Source of the DNA: Carallia brachiata
Lineage: Eukaryota > Streptophyta > Magnoliopsida > Malpighiales > Rhizophoraceae
Assembly (NCBI GenBank): GCA_021464245.1
Contig: JADCRB010000034.1
Location: forward strand, 62,001-126,000
Reading direction: 5' to 3'
Length of the DNA stretch: 64,000 nt
The position numbers and the translations under genes were made by a program. Below the pieces are notes generated by a model that did not search any database, was not told where the DNA came from, and worked only from the letters and a program-made list of their open reading frames with translations. This document shows positions 1 to 12,000 of this stretch, piece after piece (within the stretch, counting starts at the first letter, position 1; every line of letters begins with the position of its first letter).

Positions 1-17
1 CTATCGAATCACAGGAT

Positions 18-515
18 ATGCAACTTTTTTGTTCTAAACTTTTATATTTTTTACATATAAGTCCTAAACTTTTTTGGAATTTTATTTGAATTTTAAAATT
101 TTTAATTTTTTATTAAATTAGTTCATCCATTAATAGAAAGTGATCAATCTATTAAAAAAATAATTTTGACCTTATAAAAATTATTTGAAAAAAATTTAAA
201 TACAAGAGTTGAATATTTTTTCTATGAAAAAATATGCATATTGCGTTTTTAATTCATCTACTTGTTGATTAAAAAAATATTTAAGGTGCATATTTGTGAT
301 AAAAATATATAATTTGCATATTTGATAATTTTTTTAATAATTTTTATTAAATTAAACTCATTTATTAACAGATTGACCACTGTTAGTAAATAAAAAGATT
401 GATTGGATAAAAAATTAAAAAATTTAAATTTTAAATAAAATGTTAAAAAATTTAATAATTAAATCTCGTATATAAAAAAATATATTAAAATTTAGGACAA
501 AAAATTACTTATCTC
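18..515. repeat. Long inverted-repeat (foldback/MITE-like) element
   Basis: The left part (about 18-180) and the right part (about 345-515) are imperfect inverted copies of each other. Both carry blocks reading roughly 'tcctaaac-ttttt', 'gaattttaaaattt', 'aattttttatt' and 'gatcaatct' in opposite orientation. The centre is AT-rich with several 'gcatatt' words. No coding sequence is visible. The same architecture and wording recur at 28949-29448. I infer a non-autonomous DNA transposon with long terminal inverted repeats. The exact ends and target-site duplication are not resolved, because the left end is close to the window edge. Confidence 0.55.
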
Positions 516-1868
516 TCAAATCAGACGGGTTATAACTTATAAGATCGCGACCACAGATCCTTTCGCGCGCACGTAAACAAGGTTGACTTTATGCTGCAGA
601 CTCTTGCTAATTACCGGTGCCTTGCCAAATCATCCACAGTTAAGCAGACTGCTTAGAGCTTTGGTTGGATGCCACGCTCACATTATGGCAATAATGCTTT
701 CTTTAAAAAGAATTATTGTTGGTTTTTGACTAAAGCACCAATACAGGGACGACATGAAAGTGATTATAGGTGAATGAAATGATAAAATATATAATTTTAT
801 TTATTATATTACTTTTTTTACCCATGTCAAGCTCCATTTTGAAAACGAAAAAAAGGTAGGTAGATGAGATTCAGTAGAAGTCAGGGCCGTGTGGCCAGTA
901 GATCCCACCACTAAAAGATACTTTTTGTTTTTTTTTGTTTTTTTTTTCTTTTTATAAAAGTATAAGATGTGTAATAAATAGTATAAAAGGCGCGATAATA
1001 CGCTATAAAACATCTCAATTTCAAGTAACCCATGCACCAGACGACTGGCCACCTGTCGAGCAGGAAAATTAACACCCTGATAGCCACTTATCCTTCTGAA
1101 TATCAACGTCACCAACATACGTAAAACATCGTTCACTATATGCTAATGAATAAGTTTTCTTTTTTTTTTTATTCTTTTGAACAAAAAAAAATTATAATAT
1201 GTGGATCATTAAATTTGTAAGTTAATACTAAAGTAATCTTCATTTTTAGTGTCCCGTTTAACTACCTTAAAATAGTAGACTTATCATCCAAATAATATTG
1301 AGTCCAACGTATTTTTCTTATACTTGATCACAATATTAACAAATCATGAACTTATAACTATTTTTTAATATAAATCTCCATTTATTCTAGAGCAGATGAT
1401 AGTATAAAGACTTAAATTCAAATCGTTATAAAAAAATATATCAAATTACTATTAAATTATTATTTTTAATAGTTAATAAATTTTTCTTTTTTTTTCACTT
1501 CAATAAATTTTCCTTTTTGGTATAAAGGAATTGTTAGATTAGATGTGGAAGACATAAGGTTCCGTACCAAACATATGATGATACCTACAGTCATGAGTAA
1601 GCGTAAACGGACGAGGAATGGACTAAACTTTTAATTTTTTTTTTTTTTTTTTTTATCAAGACTTGTTATATTTTTAAAGGTTGATATTAACCGTCTAATT
1701 AACTTTCCGACAAATAGCACTTATGTGTAAGAATGTATTTATCTGACCACTTCCTAAATTTCAGAGTATGAGAAACCTTCAGTTTAGGCCCTTAAAGTAA
1801 TGATTAGCTTTCGAACAATTAACCGTCTAATTATTCTCATGTTTTAAAATGGCTTTTCCAAGGTGGAC
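516..1868. other. Gene-free AT-rich intergenic stretch
   Basis: Homopolymer-rich DNA with no ORF showing protein-like composition. The 110-residue minus-strand ORF at 804-1136 is lysine- and phenylalanine-rich low-complexity translation and I do not support it as a gene. The last few hundred bases should hold the promoter and 5' end of the ankyrin gene downstream. Confidence 0.6.
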
Positions 1869-2046
1869 ATGGTCACGAACTTGAAGACGGAAGGAGAAGG
1901 ACAAGTGAGTTCAGCTGCGTTCAAAAACCATAAACGATAATTCATTCAAAATTAATCAACTGCATTAAACATGTGCGACATTGTTTAATTAGTTTATGCT
2001 GCTGTAATTTTTAAGACCCATTTCTGTTTTGTTTCCAACCTTACAG

Positions 2047-4333
2047 CGGAGGCAAATATAAAGTTGAAATTGTATCAAGCTGCACTCAGTGGCCGATGGG
2101 ATCTAATTGCAGCAAAAATTAATGGGGATTACAAAGGAATAATCAATGAAAAGATAACCAAGCGTGGAAACACCGCTCTCCACGTTGCGGCCGCTGCTGG
2201 GCACACTCATTTTGTGAGGCAACTAATCAAGAAGATGCGCCCAGATGCCCTGCGTATAAGAAATGACTTCGAAAACAAAGATGATGAAAAAGGAAACACA
2301 GCATTTTGCCATGCCGCCATATCCGGAAATGTAGACATAGCCGAAATCATGCTGCAAGCGGAGGAGGGTTTGGTTATCTGCCGAGGCAGAGGAGAGGCGT
2401 TGCCGCTCAACATGGCAGCTTTGTTCGGCCACAAGGAGATGGTGCGTTACCTCTACGATAAAACTGCAGATAGAATGGAGGATAATGAACGCATTGATTT
2501 ACTGGTCAATCTAGTCGACACTGATATTTATGGTGAGTGAAAGCACCATGACGTCATACTAAGACAGTTTGTTTGCTGAAGTTCATAGGTAATACACATC
2601 TTGACATTTCTAACTTAATTATGGGTGATGTACCGAATTGTTCCCAGAAATTGCGATAAAAATGGTAGAAGACCACCCGGAATTGGCTATTGCTCGAGAT
2701 CCTAATGGCGAAACAGCAATCCATGCACTCGCTCGAAAATATTCTGTCCATCGAACTCTGCCGGCTTGGAAGTACAAAATCAACCTTTGTTCTGTTTTGG
2801 TGCAAAAATTCACCTGTGTTAGTTCTCTAATATCTCTCTCTCTCTCTCCCTCTCTCTCCCCACTCCCCATTTAAATGAAGGTGTTTCAATATTGAATCTT
2901 AATGAAAATTTCTTACCCATATTCTTTTTATTACCTGTAGTCTCTTGTACTTAATTTTATCTTCCATTAAAAAAAGTGGCACAATTTTTATTACCATCAG
3001 TCCAGTTCAGTAAGTTTATGTAGATTTAGTTGTCTTTTGTTCAGGTTACAGGAATGTAGTTCAAAAGAAAAGTTCTATGCACCAAGAGCTACTCCAACTT
3101 CTCTGGAAAGAACTACTGCGGTATGATGATTCAAAGATTTCCGAAGTGATTGGAGAGATTGATGAAAAGAATGGAAATGATTCAGAGACTTGCAAAGCCA
3201 GTGCAAACGATTCAGAGACTTCCAAAGAGAGTGAATATCGTTCCCACTCCATATTCACGGCAGCAGCCCAAGGAAACGACGAGTTCGTCGCCGCACTTGT
3301 TGGCTCCTATCCGGATTTTCTATTTGAACTTGACAAGAATAAGCGAAGCATCTTTCACATTGCTGTTGCATCGTCAGGAGCATATTTTCAGATTAATAAA
3401 AAAGATAGGTTCAACTAAAAATTTTATAGCGGCCTTTCAAGATAACGATAAGAATAATATGCTGCATTTGGCTGCAAAATTATCATCACCAAGTCGATTA
3501 GATGTGGTACCCGGAGCAGCTCTTCAGCTACAACGCGAGTTACTCTGGTTTGAGGTTACTGCTGGATCGAACATTGCTATTTTTTTACATGTTCATATCC
3601 TTTTTTGTTTTTTCATTTTGAAATTTTCTACTTAACTAACAGACTTATGATCCAATGGTCTCTGCAGGAAGTGAGCAAGCTGGTCCTTCCACGGTACATT
3701 GAAGATAAAAATAAAGACGGGAAAACCCCGCAAGACATATTTGTAACAGAGCACAAGGAGCTAATTCAAGATGGCAAGACCTGGATGACAGACACGGCTG
3801 GCCAATGTATGGTTGTGGCAACATTTATTGCTGGAGTGGCTTTCGGGGCTGGTATTAGCGTGCCCGGCGGCACCGACGGCGGCGTTCCTATCTTACTTAG
3901 CCGGACATCGTTCCAAGTTTTTGCAGTGGCGGACGGATTATCCTTAGTGTTCGCCATCTCCGCACTGCTCTTTTTCTTGTCCATTCGCACTTCTCGGCAA
4001 GAATTAAATTCTTTTCTGTGGATATTGCCGCAGAAGTTGGTTTTTGGGCTCGGAACGCTATTCCTTTCGATCGCAGCACTGATGGTTGCCTTTGTGGCTG
4101 CATTTTATATCGTTTTCGGGCATGGAAAGCTGGGATTTTTCGTTCCTGTCGCTTTAATTGCTCCGATTCCAGTCTTGTTATTCGTCTGCCAACAGGGCGG
4201 TCTCTTTGCTGACGTGATCCGGTCAACCTATTGTTCTAAGTCAATGTTCCAGCCTGATAAACGGCCTCTGATTTCTTTGTTGGAGGCAGAGGTAAATGCT
4301 ACCGAAGGCATGTCTTACCAGTCTCTGAACTAG
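2047..4333 (+). pseudogene. Ankyrin-repeat PGG-domain membrane protein (ACD6/ITN1-like), frameshifted
   Basis: Proteins of this family join N-terminal ankyrin repeats to a C-terminal PGG domain with four membrane helices. Characterised members act in salicylic-acid-linked defence or salt responses at membranes. Exons seen: 2047-2532 (ankyrin repeats with GNTALHVAAAAG and GNTAFCHAAISG), 2648 to about 2790 (GETAIHALARK; donor unresolved), 3045-3552, and 3669-4333. The last holds KDGKTPQDIF, the SVPGG signature at about 3862-3878 and the hydrophobic helices, ending at TAG 4333. Near 3366-3369 the reading frame of SIFHIAV ends and that of HRQEHIFRLIKKIG begins, which looks like a two-base loss; the original frame stops at 3418. 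The start is also unresolved: an ATG at 1869 with a donor at 1905 does not join exon 2047 in phase. I call it a probable pseudogene; an assembly indel is the alternative. Confidence 0.8.
2828..2858. repeat. CT-rich microsatellite in ankyrin gene intron
   Basis: Interrupted (CT)n run lying in the intron between the second and third ankyrin-gene exons seen here. Confidence 0.8.
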
Positions 4334-4930
4334 CTTCCGTTGCTTAATGTCTTGGCTCCTGTATCACTTATCTGTCAAAGAGGTCATTGCGTTTTGCTGA
4401 ACACCTAAATTGTTATGATGTGCCCGACTTGCGAACTTTTGAATTATTGCTTATTCTACTATTTTCGAGTTGTGTTTTGTCTAAAAAAAAGTTGTGTTTT
4501 GTTGAGGAATAATCTTTCACTTGTGATCATTGCTGAATAATAATGAATGTGTCAGTTTAAATTAATATACTTATGTTTCAGATCGACCATAAGTTTGCCT
4601 GACTTCTGCGTTCAATGTCTTGTTTTGAGATACTCCAATGCAGCTTGTGCATCATAACAATGCTTTTGATCGCACTAGACCAATATTTTTTTCTCACAAA
4701 CTTCTTTTGAAGTGATGACGTTCTTTGTTGAAGTTTTAAATTCTTATTTTAGTACTGCAGCAGTTTGAAACCATCCACATTTAAAAGAAAGTTATCAATT
4801 CTAGGCATGTTCTTTTTTTGGCTGAAAGTAGTGCTTAGATTGCATTAATATGAGACATCTGAACATAACAACCGAGATAAACCATCACGAGGCTTGCAAA
4901 CCCAACCTTGGGGACATTGACCCCCCAGAA
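4334..4930. other. Gene-free stretch, 3' flank of ankyrin gene
   Basis: Probable 3' UTR and downstream spacer of the PGG-domain gene. I see no coding potential on either strand and no clear repeat. Confidence 0.5.
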
Positions 4931-5104
4931 CTATTTTGCAACCCAGTTAACAGTTTTGTTTGCATTCTTAGGGATATAAACGAAAGTACAATTAGTGGTA
5001 GAAGACAAAACTTTTGTAACATCATTAAGAATGGTGGCTATTTCCCATGGCCAATCTGTTGTGGAGTTCTGCAAAGATGAAAAGATGATATTGGAATCAG
5101 TCTC
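4931..5104 (-). pseudogene. RNase H-like relic of a non-LTR retroelement
   Basis: Reading the minus strand from about 5104 gives an RNase H-like (RVT_3-type) C-terminal segment. It starts ETDSNIIFSSL, continues with WPWEIATILNDV, and ends with a degenerate 'VYIPKNANKTVNWVAK' block before a TAG at 4931-4933. Plant LINE-derived RNase H domains typically show a DS motif followed by 'REAN.VAD.LAK'. Nothing upstream or downstream completes a polyprotein, so this is a short relic. The lack of an ATG and the divergent motif leave moderate certainty. Confidence 0.55.
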
Positions 5105-5465
5105 TATTTCCCATAGCCAATTCTAGGCATGTCCAGGCAAGGTTGACTATAACAGATGTATTATTGTGAACTTGGTATACAAACCATATGATAGCTTTAG
5201 AAGGATTATCTTCAATCTTTCTAGAGTCCCTCATTCCTGGTCAACGGTTGATTACTTAAACATCAATGGTCATGGACCCTTAAGTTTAGTTTCATCCTTC
5301 TATTGACAGTGGTCAAAGAAATACTCAAATGAGCAATCTATAGAACAATTAAAAGCAACTTCTTTCTAAACCAATTAACCAGAGAAACCAACAAGAAAAT
5401 GCAAGTTTCAACATAACATATACAAAAAGTAAAGTAGAAAGGCACAAGTTTAGTGTAATTTCTGA

Positions 5466-5764
5466 TCAATTCTTGGCTTGCTTATTAGCTTTTCTTCTTG
5501 CTCGCCTTTCCCTAGACCTGAGAGACGACTTGAACCCTCCATCTTCATCTTCTGACTCATCCAGATCTCTGAAGGATTTCTACAATATTCAATCAAACTA
5601 TCATAAGGCTCAAACAATCACACTGTACAACAACTACAACAAGAATAACAAAAGCCTTAATTGCATACCTCCCTAAGCTCAGCAAAACTTACAGCATAGA
5701 AAGTAACAGCAGCAGCAGCCACAATTCCAAGTATGGGAAGTGCCATTTGCACCCCAGAGTCCAT
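5466..5764 (-). CDS. 69-residue single-pass membrane microprotein, two exons
   Basis: Exon 1 (5764-5669) begins ATG GAC TCT and encodes an N-terminal hydrophobic helix (about residues 7-28, ALPILGIVAAAAVTFYAV). It ends in phase 0 at a consensus donor GAG/GTATGC. Exon 2 (5579-5466) follows acceptor TTGTAG and gives an acidic stretch (DLDESEDEDGG), then a strongly basic tail rich in RR and K, ending AKN-TGA. The two exons join in frame with no stop. Length, helix position and charge pattern look like a genuine small anchored protein with a cytosolic acidic/basic tail. I cannot assign a function. The intron is 89 nt. Both exons are too short to stand out as ORFs, and the gene sits between two RNase H relics. 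Confidence 0.72.
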
Positions 5765-6139
5765 ATCTTGCTTTCCCTTTCTCCTCGTTCACGCTAGTTT
5801 TGCTTCCTTACATTGGGAAAACGGGCATGCCACAAATGCCTTCGACTACAGGTGGACCACGAGTGGATAAGGTATCTCATCGTAGCTGAGGCCTGAGGAC
5901 AACTTTTTTAGGCTTTTCATGTAATTAGCTGGGCTTTTCATGGGTTAAGGCTAATCGGACCATGCTTTTTTGGGTCTAAATAATTGTACTATGTTTGTTT
6001 GTTGGTTCTGTACATGACATCTCCAGCCCAATCAAATTGCGATCTGTCAATCCACTTCCTGAAGGCCCACATGCCAATACGTCCCATACACGAAGGCCCA
6101 AACCTCCTTTAACCATTCACTGATTCACTTGCCTGGGAA
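5765..6139. other. Spacer upstream of the microprotein gene
   Basis: Probable 5' UTR and promoter of the minus-strand microprotein gene, including GGGCTTTT-like words at about 5928-5940. No coding sequence seen. Confidence 0.4.
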
Positions 6140-6412
6140 TTTCAAATTCCTAAGCTGCAGGTCCAAGTAGATTCGAAGATGACTTTGTTGTTTGTACAGC
6201 AGGGGGTGGCTGATACTCATCCCCATGCGAACCTAGTGCAAGGATGTAGAGAGTTGATTCGAAGAGATTGGCAGGTCCAACTGATACATACGTATAGAGA
6301 AGGGAATGTGGTGACTAACTGGTTAGTTAAATATTTTCTTTCTTTGTCAGTGGGATTTCACTTGTTATTTGGACCCCCAAATAGAGTTGGAGTTGTTGAG
6401 GCAGGATGTTGA
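6140..6412 (+). pseudogene. RNase H-like relic of a non-LTR retroelement
   Basis: The plus-strand frame through 6179-6412 reads VQVDSKMTLL, then CRELIRRDWQVQLIHTYREG and NVVTNWLVK, ending at TGA 6412. This matches the C-terminal half of plant LINE-type RNase H domains: a DS motif, 'C..LL.RDW.V...H.YRE.N..ADWLA', then a hydrophobic tail. It has no upstream reverse transcriptase in this window. I read it as a truncated, non-functional relic, in the opposite orientation to the relic at 4931-5104. Confidence 0.62.
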
Positions 6413-8815
6413 AGGTGTTCAGTGGACTAGAATGGTACCACTGAGACCCCCTTAGGATTATTTTGGATAGTTGTATTGAAGGGTTTTACCCGCCGTTGAA
6501 TAAAAAAATAATAATAATAAAGTAAAGTAGAGATATAATCATAAACATTAAACTTAACTCAATTAATTAAAAGTATTTACCTCTAACTTTGAGATATGGG
6601 ATTTGAAACTCAAATTTGGCACTCACATTCTTACTTCATTTTATCATTAGACTATCAGCTCCAATAAACAAAAAAAAAAATATAAATAACTGTAGAAGTT
6701 CATAACTACATAGATCAATTAAGGTCAAAATATTAAAAAAATAGTATGTAAAAGGCAAAAAAATAATAATAAATAGATAGATCAATATTTTTTGAATATA
6801 TGTATATATAAATTTTATTTATAACTTATATAATTTTACCAAAGTGAATTGGTAATTTTTCAAATGTTCATTTTTTTTTTTTAAATTGTTCAATTCAATT
6901 CAGTATCGGTTTGACAGTTTAACGAAGTTGACCGTTAACACTCATTTCCATGTGGGACCCAATGCCTAGTCAGAAACTCAGCCATCTCCTTTGTGGACCC
7001 ACGGGCCTAACCATCTTCTTTCCCTACGGCCGTGGGCGGTGGCTTCCTCCTCTCTTTTTCCTTTCCCGTTTTCTTCCTTCCCAGTTCCCACCTTAATTTT
7101 GATCGTCGGACAGCAGACACACAGCTCCTTCACCCTCTGACGACGACCCAGAAATTCCTCTCTAGCCGGCTTTCCACTATCGCCTCCCCTTCCAATGGAT
7201 TGTAATGAATTTTCTGGCTCTCTCCCTCCTTGCCCCTCCCGTTTTTGGCTTAAATGAATTTAGAAGCATCTTGATAGAGTGCGGTTGGCTTCGGTGTAGG
7301 ACAAGGATTTCGCTGGCTAAATTTCTCAGTTTCACAAGCATTGATGCTCAATTTCACAATTTTCATTGCTTCCATGAGGATTTCACTGGCTTCAGAGTAG
7401 AATTGCTACTGCTAGCGTTCTTGATTCTTGTTGCTCGTTTGTTTCTTTGCCAAAATTGAAGACCCAATTCGACGCTCGTATTGTTAATTTGTTATTGGAG
7501 ATTTGTGTGCTTTCTCTTGTCTGATAAGAGTGGGTTGCATTGGTCAAAATTTGCAGGATCGTATCTACACCCATGATACAATATACTTCCTGTTAAGAAG
7601 CAAAATACTTTCTAGATGTCAACGTTTTATTATGAGATTAGAGCAACATTACCGGAAACACGCAATAATTAATTTAATAATATTTAATAATTTATTTATT
7701 TTTTATAATATATTAACTCAAATTATTATATTTATTATATTTTTATAATTGAATGACTAAAAATTTTTCTGATTCTCATTAATTATTATTGAAAATTTTT
7801 ATTTTAATTTTTTAAATAAATATAATTTATCATAATTTTATATCATAAAATAAGTAAAATTTACTTAAATAAAAAATTAAAAATAATATTTAAATGATGT
7901 TAAATTATGAATTAATTTTTATTTAAAAAAATAAAATTAACAAGTATTATTGTTAGTTGATTAATTCATCCCATCTCTTTCCGATTAGATGGCCCATACG
8001 CAAATATTGAGTAATTGAGAAAAGAAGTTTAATGGCTCTCTTCATTTTTCCCTCCTCCAATGTGTTGATTGTCAACTTTGAATTTCCTTGCCCCCCCCCC
8101 CGGCAACAAAAAAAAAAGAAGGATATTTTTGATGAAAGGGACAAGCTAAAAATTAAGAAAAGACAACTCTTTGAAAAGAAATTCCAATCATATTAAGGAT
8201 GCTGAACAGTCCCGAATGAGCTGGAATTGTTACTTCAATGAGTTATAGCTCATTGGTGTCCTGAATGTTGTGGCACAATTGACGCCTGACTACAATTGAT
8301 CACAATCTTGGGGCATTTCAGAGCCGAAATCCTTCTTATCCTTCAAAATACTCAAGTTTTGCAAGGCCCTTCTTTCGCCAATGAGCTCGAGAAGTTACAC
8401 TCAAAACTCGGACTTACATTATTTCGCAACTAAAGAACTTTACAACAGTATCCGACAATGGCTCCTTGTCTAATCGTACAAGGAGGTTACCAATTCCTAT
8501 GCGTAACAATATGGGTTTCAAGCGCACCACCAAAAACCCAGCTATTGAAATATGAGAACATGCAAGTCACGAGGAGCCAGTGACTTGTTTTTTGCCTGTT
8601 TGTAAAACTAGAATATCACTGAGACGATAAAAGGTATTGAAATGTAAACAAGGGTAAATGACCATGATTGTCACGTACACAAAGGAGATGACTTGAAGCT
8701 GTGAAGCTATAAGGCATCATACCCCGGGGATTACGAAAACAACGAAAAAGTAAACGTGGCGGAAATTTTAGCCCTATTATAAAGAGGAAAAAAAGAAGAA
8801 GAAGAAGAAGAAGAA
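6413..8815. other. Gene-free stretch with AT-rich repeats
   Basis: Contains AT-rich, MITE-like sequence (about 6500-6900 and 7630-7960), a C-rich block at 7020-7200 that looks like promoter or 5' UTR sequence, and a C11 run ending at about 8101. Short plus-strand ORFs at 7205-7459 and 7503-7748 have no recognisable features. An (AAG)n run lies at about 8789-8814. I support no gene here. Confidence 0.5.
7866..7945. repeat. Dispersed AT-rich repeat, copy 1
   Basis: The segment with 'aaaaataatatttaaatg', 'ttaaattatgaattaattt' and 'aaaaaataaaattaac' is closely matched in the same orientation at 13430-13515. I infer two copies of one small transposon-derived family. Confidence 0.5.
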
Positions 8816-9022
8816 ATATCGTTAATGGTTTAAAAATCTACAGCCCTCCATTAGACTGGATTCAGCAATCCAGGCACACTTGAAAGCTACTCTAGTGACT
8901 TCCTACGTTATCTCCATTGCGCCACTTGACTTCCCTCAAAGAGTTCAGCCCATCAAATATTTCAAAATCATCGAAGCCTGCACATTGAAAAATGCTTTTA
9001 ACTTAAATGAAAAAATGATGCT

Positions 9023-12000
9023 TTATTGGTATTTTCGAATCCAGAAACTACAATTACCAGCGCTCAATTCTTCAGTTTCGTCAACCGAGGACTCTACTGG
9101 CATTGTACTAGCAGAAGAGGGTACAAGTGACATCCAATCCACATTATCAGTGTCTTCCACACACAGCTCGTTTTGCATAATCCAATCTTCCACGGGGCTA
9201 ATGTCATCGAAAAAAATGGATGTCTTATGTCTGCTTCCATCAATCCTACCATTCAAAAGTTGGTTAAGAAAAGAATTTTCTCCAGTCATCAAATACCAAT
9301 CATAAATGACGTTGTAGGCCACTTACATTTGTCTAAGACGCAAATTGCACTGAACGAAGACAATATCACTGAGTCGTTGGCATTCCAGGCTGTTTCTTGT
9401 GTCATATACCTTTTCGAAGGGAATATGATTTAGTTTAAAGCTGGTTGAACTGCAAGTTTGGCTGAGAATACGAATTGCCAAATTTGCCAAATTCGGGCAA
9501 CCTCCACCATATGTAAACCACCATTCAGCTGAAACGCCATGGCCCAAGATATTTGTAAAACATAGTATCAATTATAGAAAAGGACTGTTGAGCAAATCGA
9601 TAGAAAGAGAATAAATTATTTCAGCACAAAGTTCAAGATACAAAACAAAGAATGGTTAACTTGCTATCTCATCGTTCACAGAAAAATGTCTAACACCCTC
9701 CCAATTTTCGAAACACACAAGATGGGCACAATCAATTTTCTGTTAACAATCAAAAACTCTGCCATATCTAATAGGATAGCAGAACTTAAAAAACAAATAA
9801 AACATATGTTATGATGTCTCCGTTGGTTTCTGAATGGTTGCATGTAATTCTTCAACTTCCATTTGGAAATGTATATTATGAATTGAAAGGGGCTACCTGG
9901 ACAGGATTCCCCTCAAAAGGATGGGTACTCTGCAAAATTTGTGAAAAAAGTTTCCCAGTATGTGGCAACTGCAAATAACAATCTATCGAATAAAAGCCTA
10001 CTCACCTGGAAGCAAATTTTCTCTAGCTCTAACTGCCATCTTCCTCCCAAGATCTCCAAGAGCATTCTTGTATAAGTTTAATTCTTTAACGATCTTATCT
10101 TGAACTTCTATGTCAGTAACCAGTATCTCTATGCAATCAAACATCCTTGACAGAATCTCATTGTGCATATCTCCATCGATGCTATAGAAGAACTTGGGGT
10201 TCAAGAAGAAGCCTGCAGCATGAAGAGGAGGATGCTGCTGTTGTTCCCACCTATGTTCTATAATATTCCAGTAAGCCATATAATCCTCTCTCTTTACAAG
10301 TTCCCTCTTGATTGTCTCTTTAGCACGATAGATTCCAGCAAAAACATATCCCATGGCAGCCCTCTTTTCACTGATAACTATTCCCAAAAGTTGCAGGAGA
10401 GGGTCAGTTAAACGGATGATCAAGATGCACGAGGACCAGAACGAACGACTACTCACTGTATCCAACACTGTCAATCCTCCCTGCTGCTTTGAATACGGGC
10501 AGTCCATCCATTCCTGTGAGGTAACCATTGTTTGCAAATTCAGTTTAAAATCCGCCATTCGCTTCAACGTGGCAAAGTTAGTAGCGGAATGAGTTACTCC
10601 CTGTTGCACAATGTCATTGCCAAAAGTGAACTTTTTCATGAGATCCAAAACTGCACTATTGTTGTAGACAAACCTAGTCACAGATCTAGCCTGCTCAATT
10701 ATGTCATTTATCCACCGTAGGTTTCCAAAATCCTCGAGTATCAGATCAATGCAATGAGCTGCACAAGGAGCCCAATACAGAGAATGGAAAGCATCCATCA
10801 ACCTTTGCCCAACAACAGCATAACGTTGGTCAACTTTTGTAATTACTTGCACAACATGTCCAGCTCCAACTTCCTCCACTACTTTTTTGATTGATTCATA
10901 CAGACAATCTTCTGAAATACATGTTGCATCAACAGATTTCAAAAACACTGTTCCTTCAGAACAATACACCAAAAAATTTAACAAATTTCTGCCACTTTTT
11001 GAGTTCCATTCTTCAACCAAAATAGAGCAACCAGTCTTTTGCCATATTTTCCTGTACTGATCAATGGTACTTTTTGTTTCTTCAACTAAATTCTTTAGTA
11101 TCCAACCACGAAGATCATGATATGAGGGTACGACAACCCTTGATCCTCCAGAAGCAATCATATCAACTGACTGCTGGAAATAAATAGAATCTAAGGCATC
11201 TATATTTGCCCCTATATCATACAAGAAACGCCCCATTGTCAAATGAGATGGTTTATCCACCAATTTTAGACCTGATGCATTTACGGCAGCAACATCATGG
11301 CCAATTAGAGAAATTTTGCCCTTTTTCCTATTCCTTCTGTCCAAAATTTCAGGAGTTTTTCCTTCTTCTTGATCCAGTGAAATATATGAATTTGGTTCAA
11401 CTAAATCACCAGCTCCATTAGCTTTGAATTCAGTGTTCACATCCTCACAACAGTCAGCAAGTACACCTATGTCACAAGGAGAAAAAACAACATCGGTCAC
11501 CTCCTCCTGAGCCAATTTGTGCTTCTTCTTTTGCTTTCCCACAATCTCATCTAAATTCTGTTGCATCAAAAGCCGAACATCAGATGGAACTCGCTCACAA
11601 ATAGGTGCGCCGCCCTTTCGACCAGCAAGATGCTCTTTGAACCTATGAATGCCACCACCCTTAAACATCTTTGAACAGTATTGACACTTAATTTGCACTC
11701 GATCCCCACTTTTGAGCATCTGACAATGTTGCCATCCCAAGTCCTTTTTCTGGCGTGTCTTGTGCATTGGTGTCACATTTTCAAATTGATCTGCAGACAT
11801 TTCTTTGTCACTTGGAGACATGTTGTCATTAGCTAGTTCTACTTCTTCCCGAATCAACTTCTTCCGGTTGCCCTGCTTTCCTACAACCTCATCAAGAGTT
11901 TGTTGCATCAAAAGCTGAACTTCTTGTGGAACCTGTTGACACACAGGCCCACCACGACCAGCAAGATGCTCCTTAAACCTAAAAATACCACCACCCTTAA

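Noticed and set aside
804..1136. 110-residue minus-strand ORF
   Set aside because: Lysine run from a poly-T tract; composition not protein-like.
7205..7748. Short plus-strand ORFs after a C-rich, promoter-like block
   Set aside because: Hydrophobic random-looking translation with no domain. The block may be a leader, but no downstream coding exon could be joined.
9901..9933. Possible 33-nt extra exon in the hAT-derived gene
   Set aside because: It has splice-like borders, but including it introduces a stop or loses the LLPAEWW junction; direct joining is phase-perfect.
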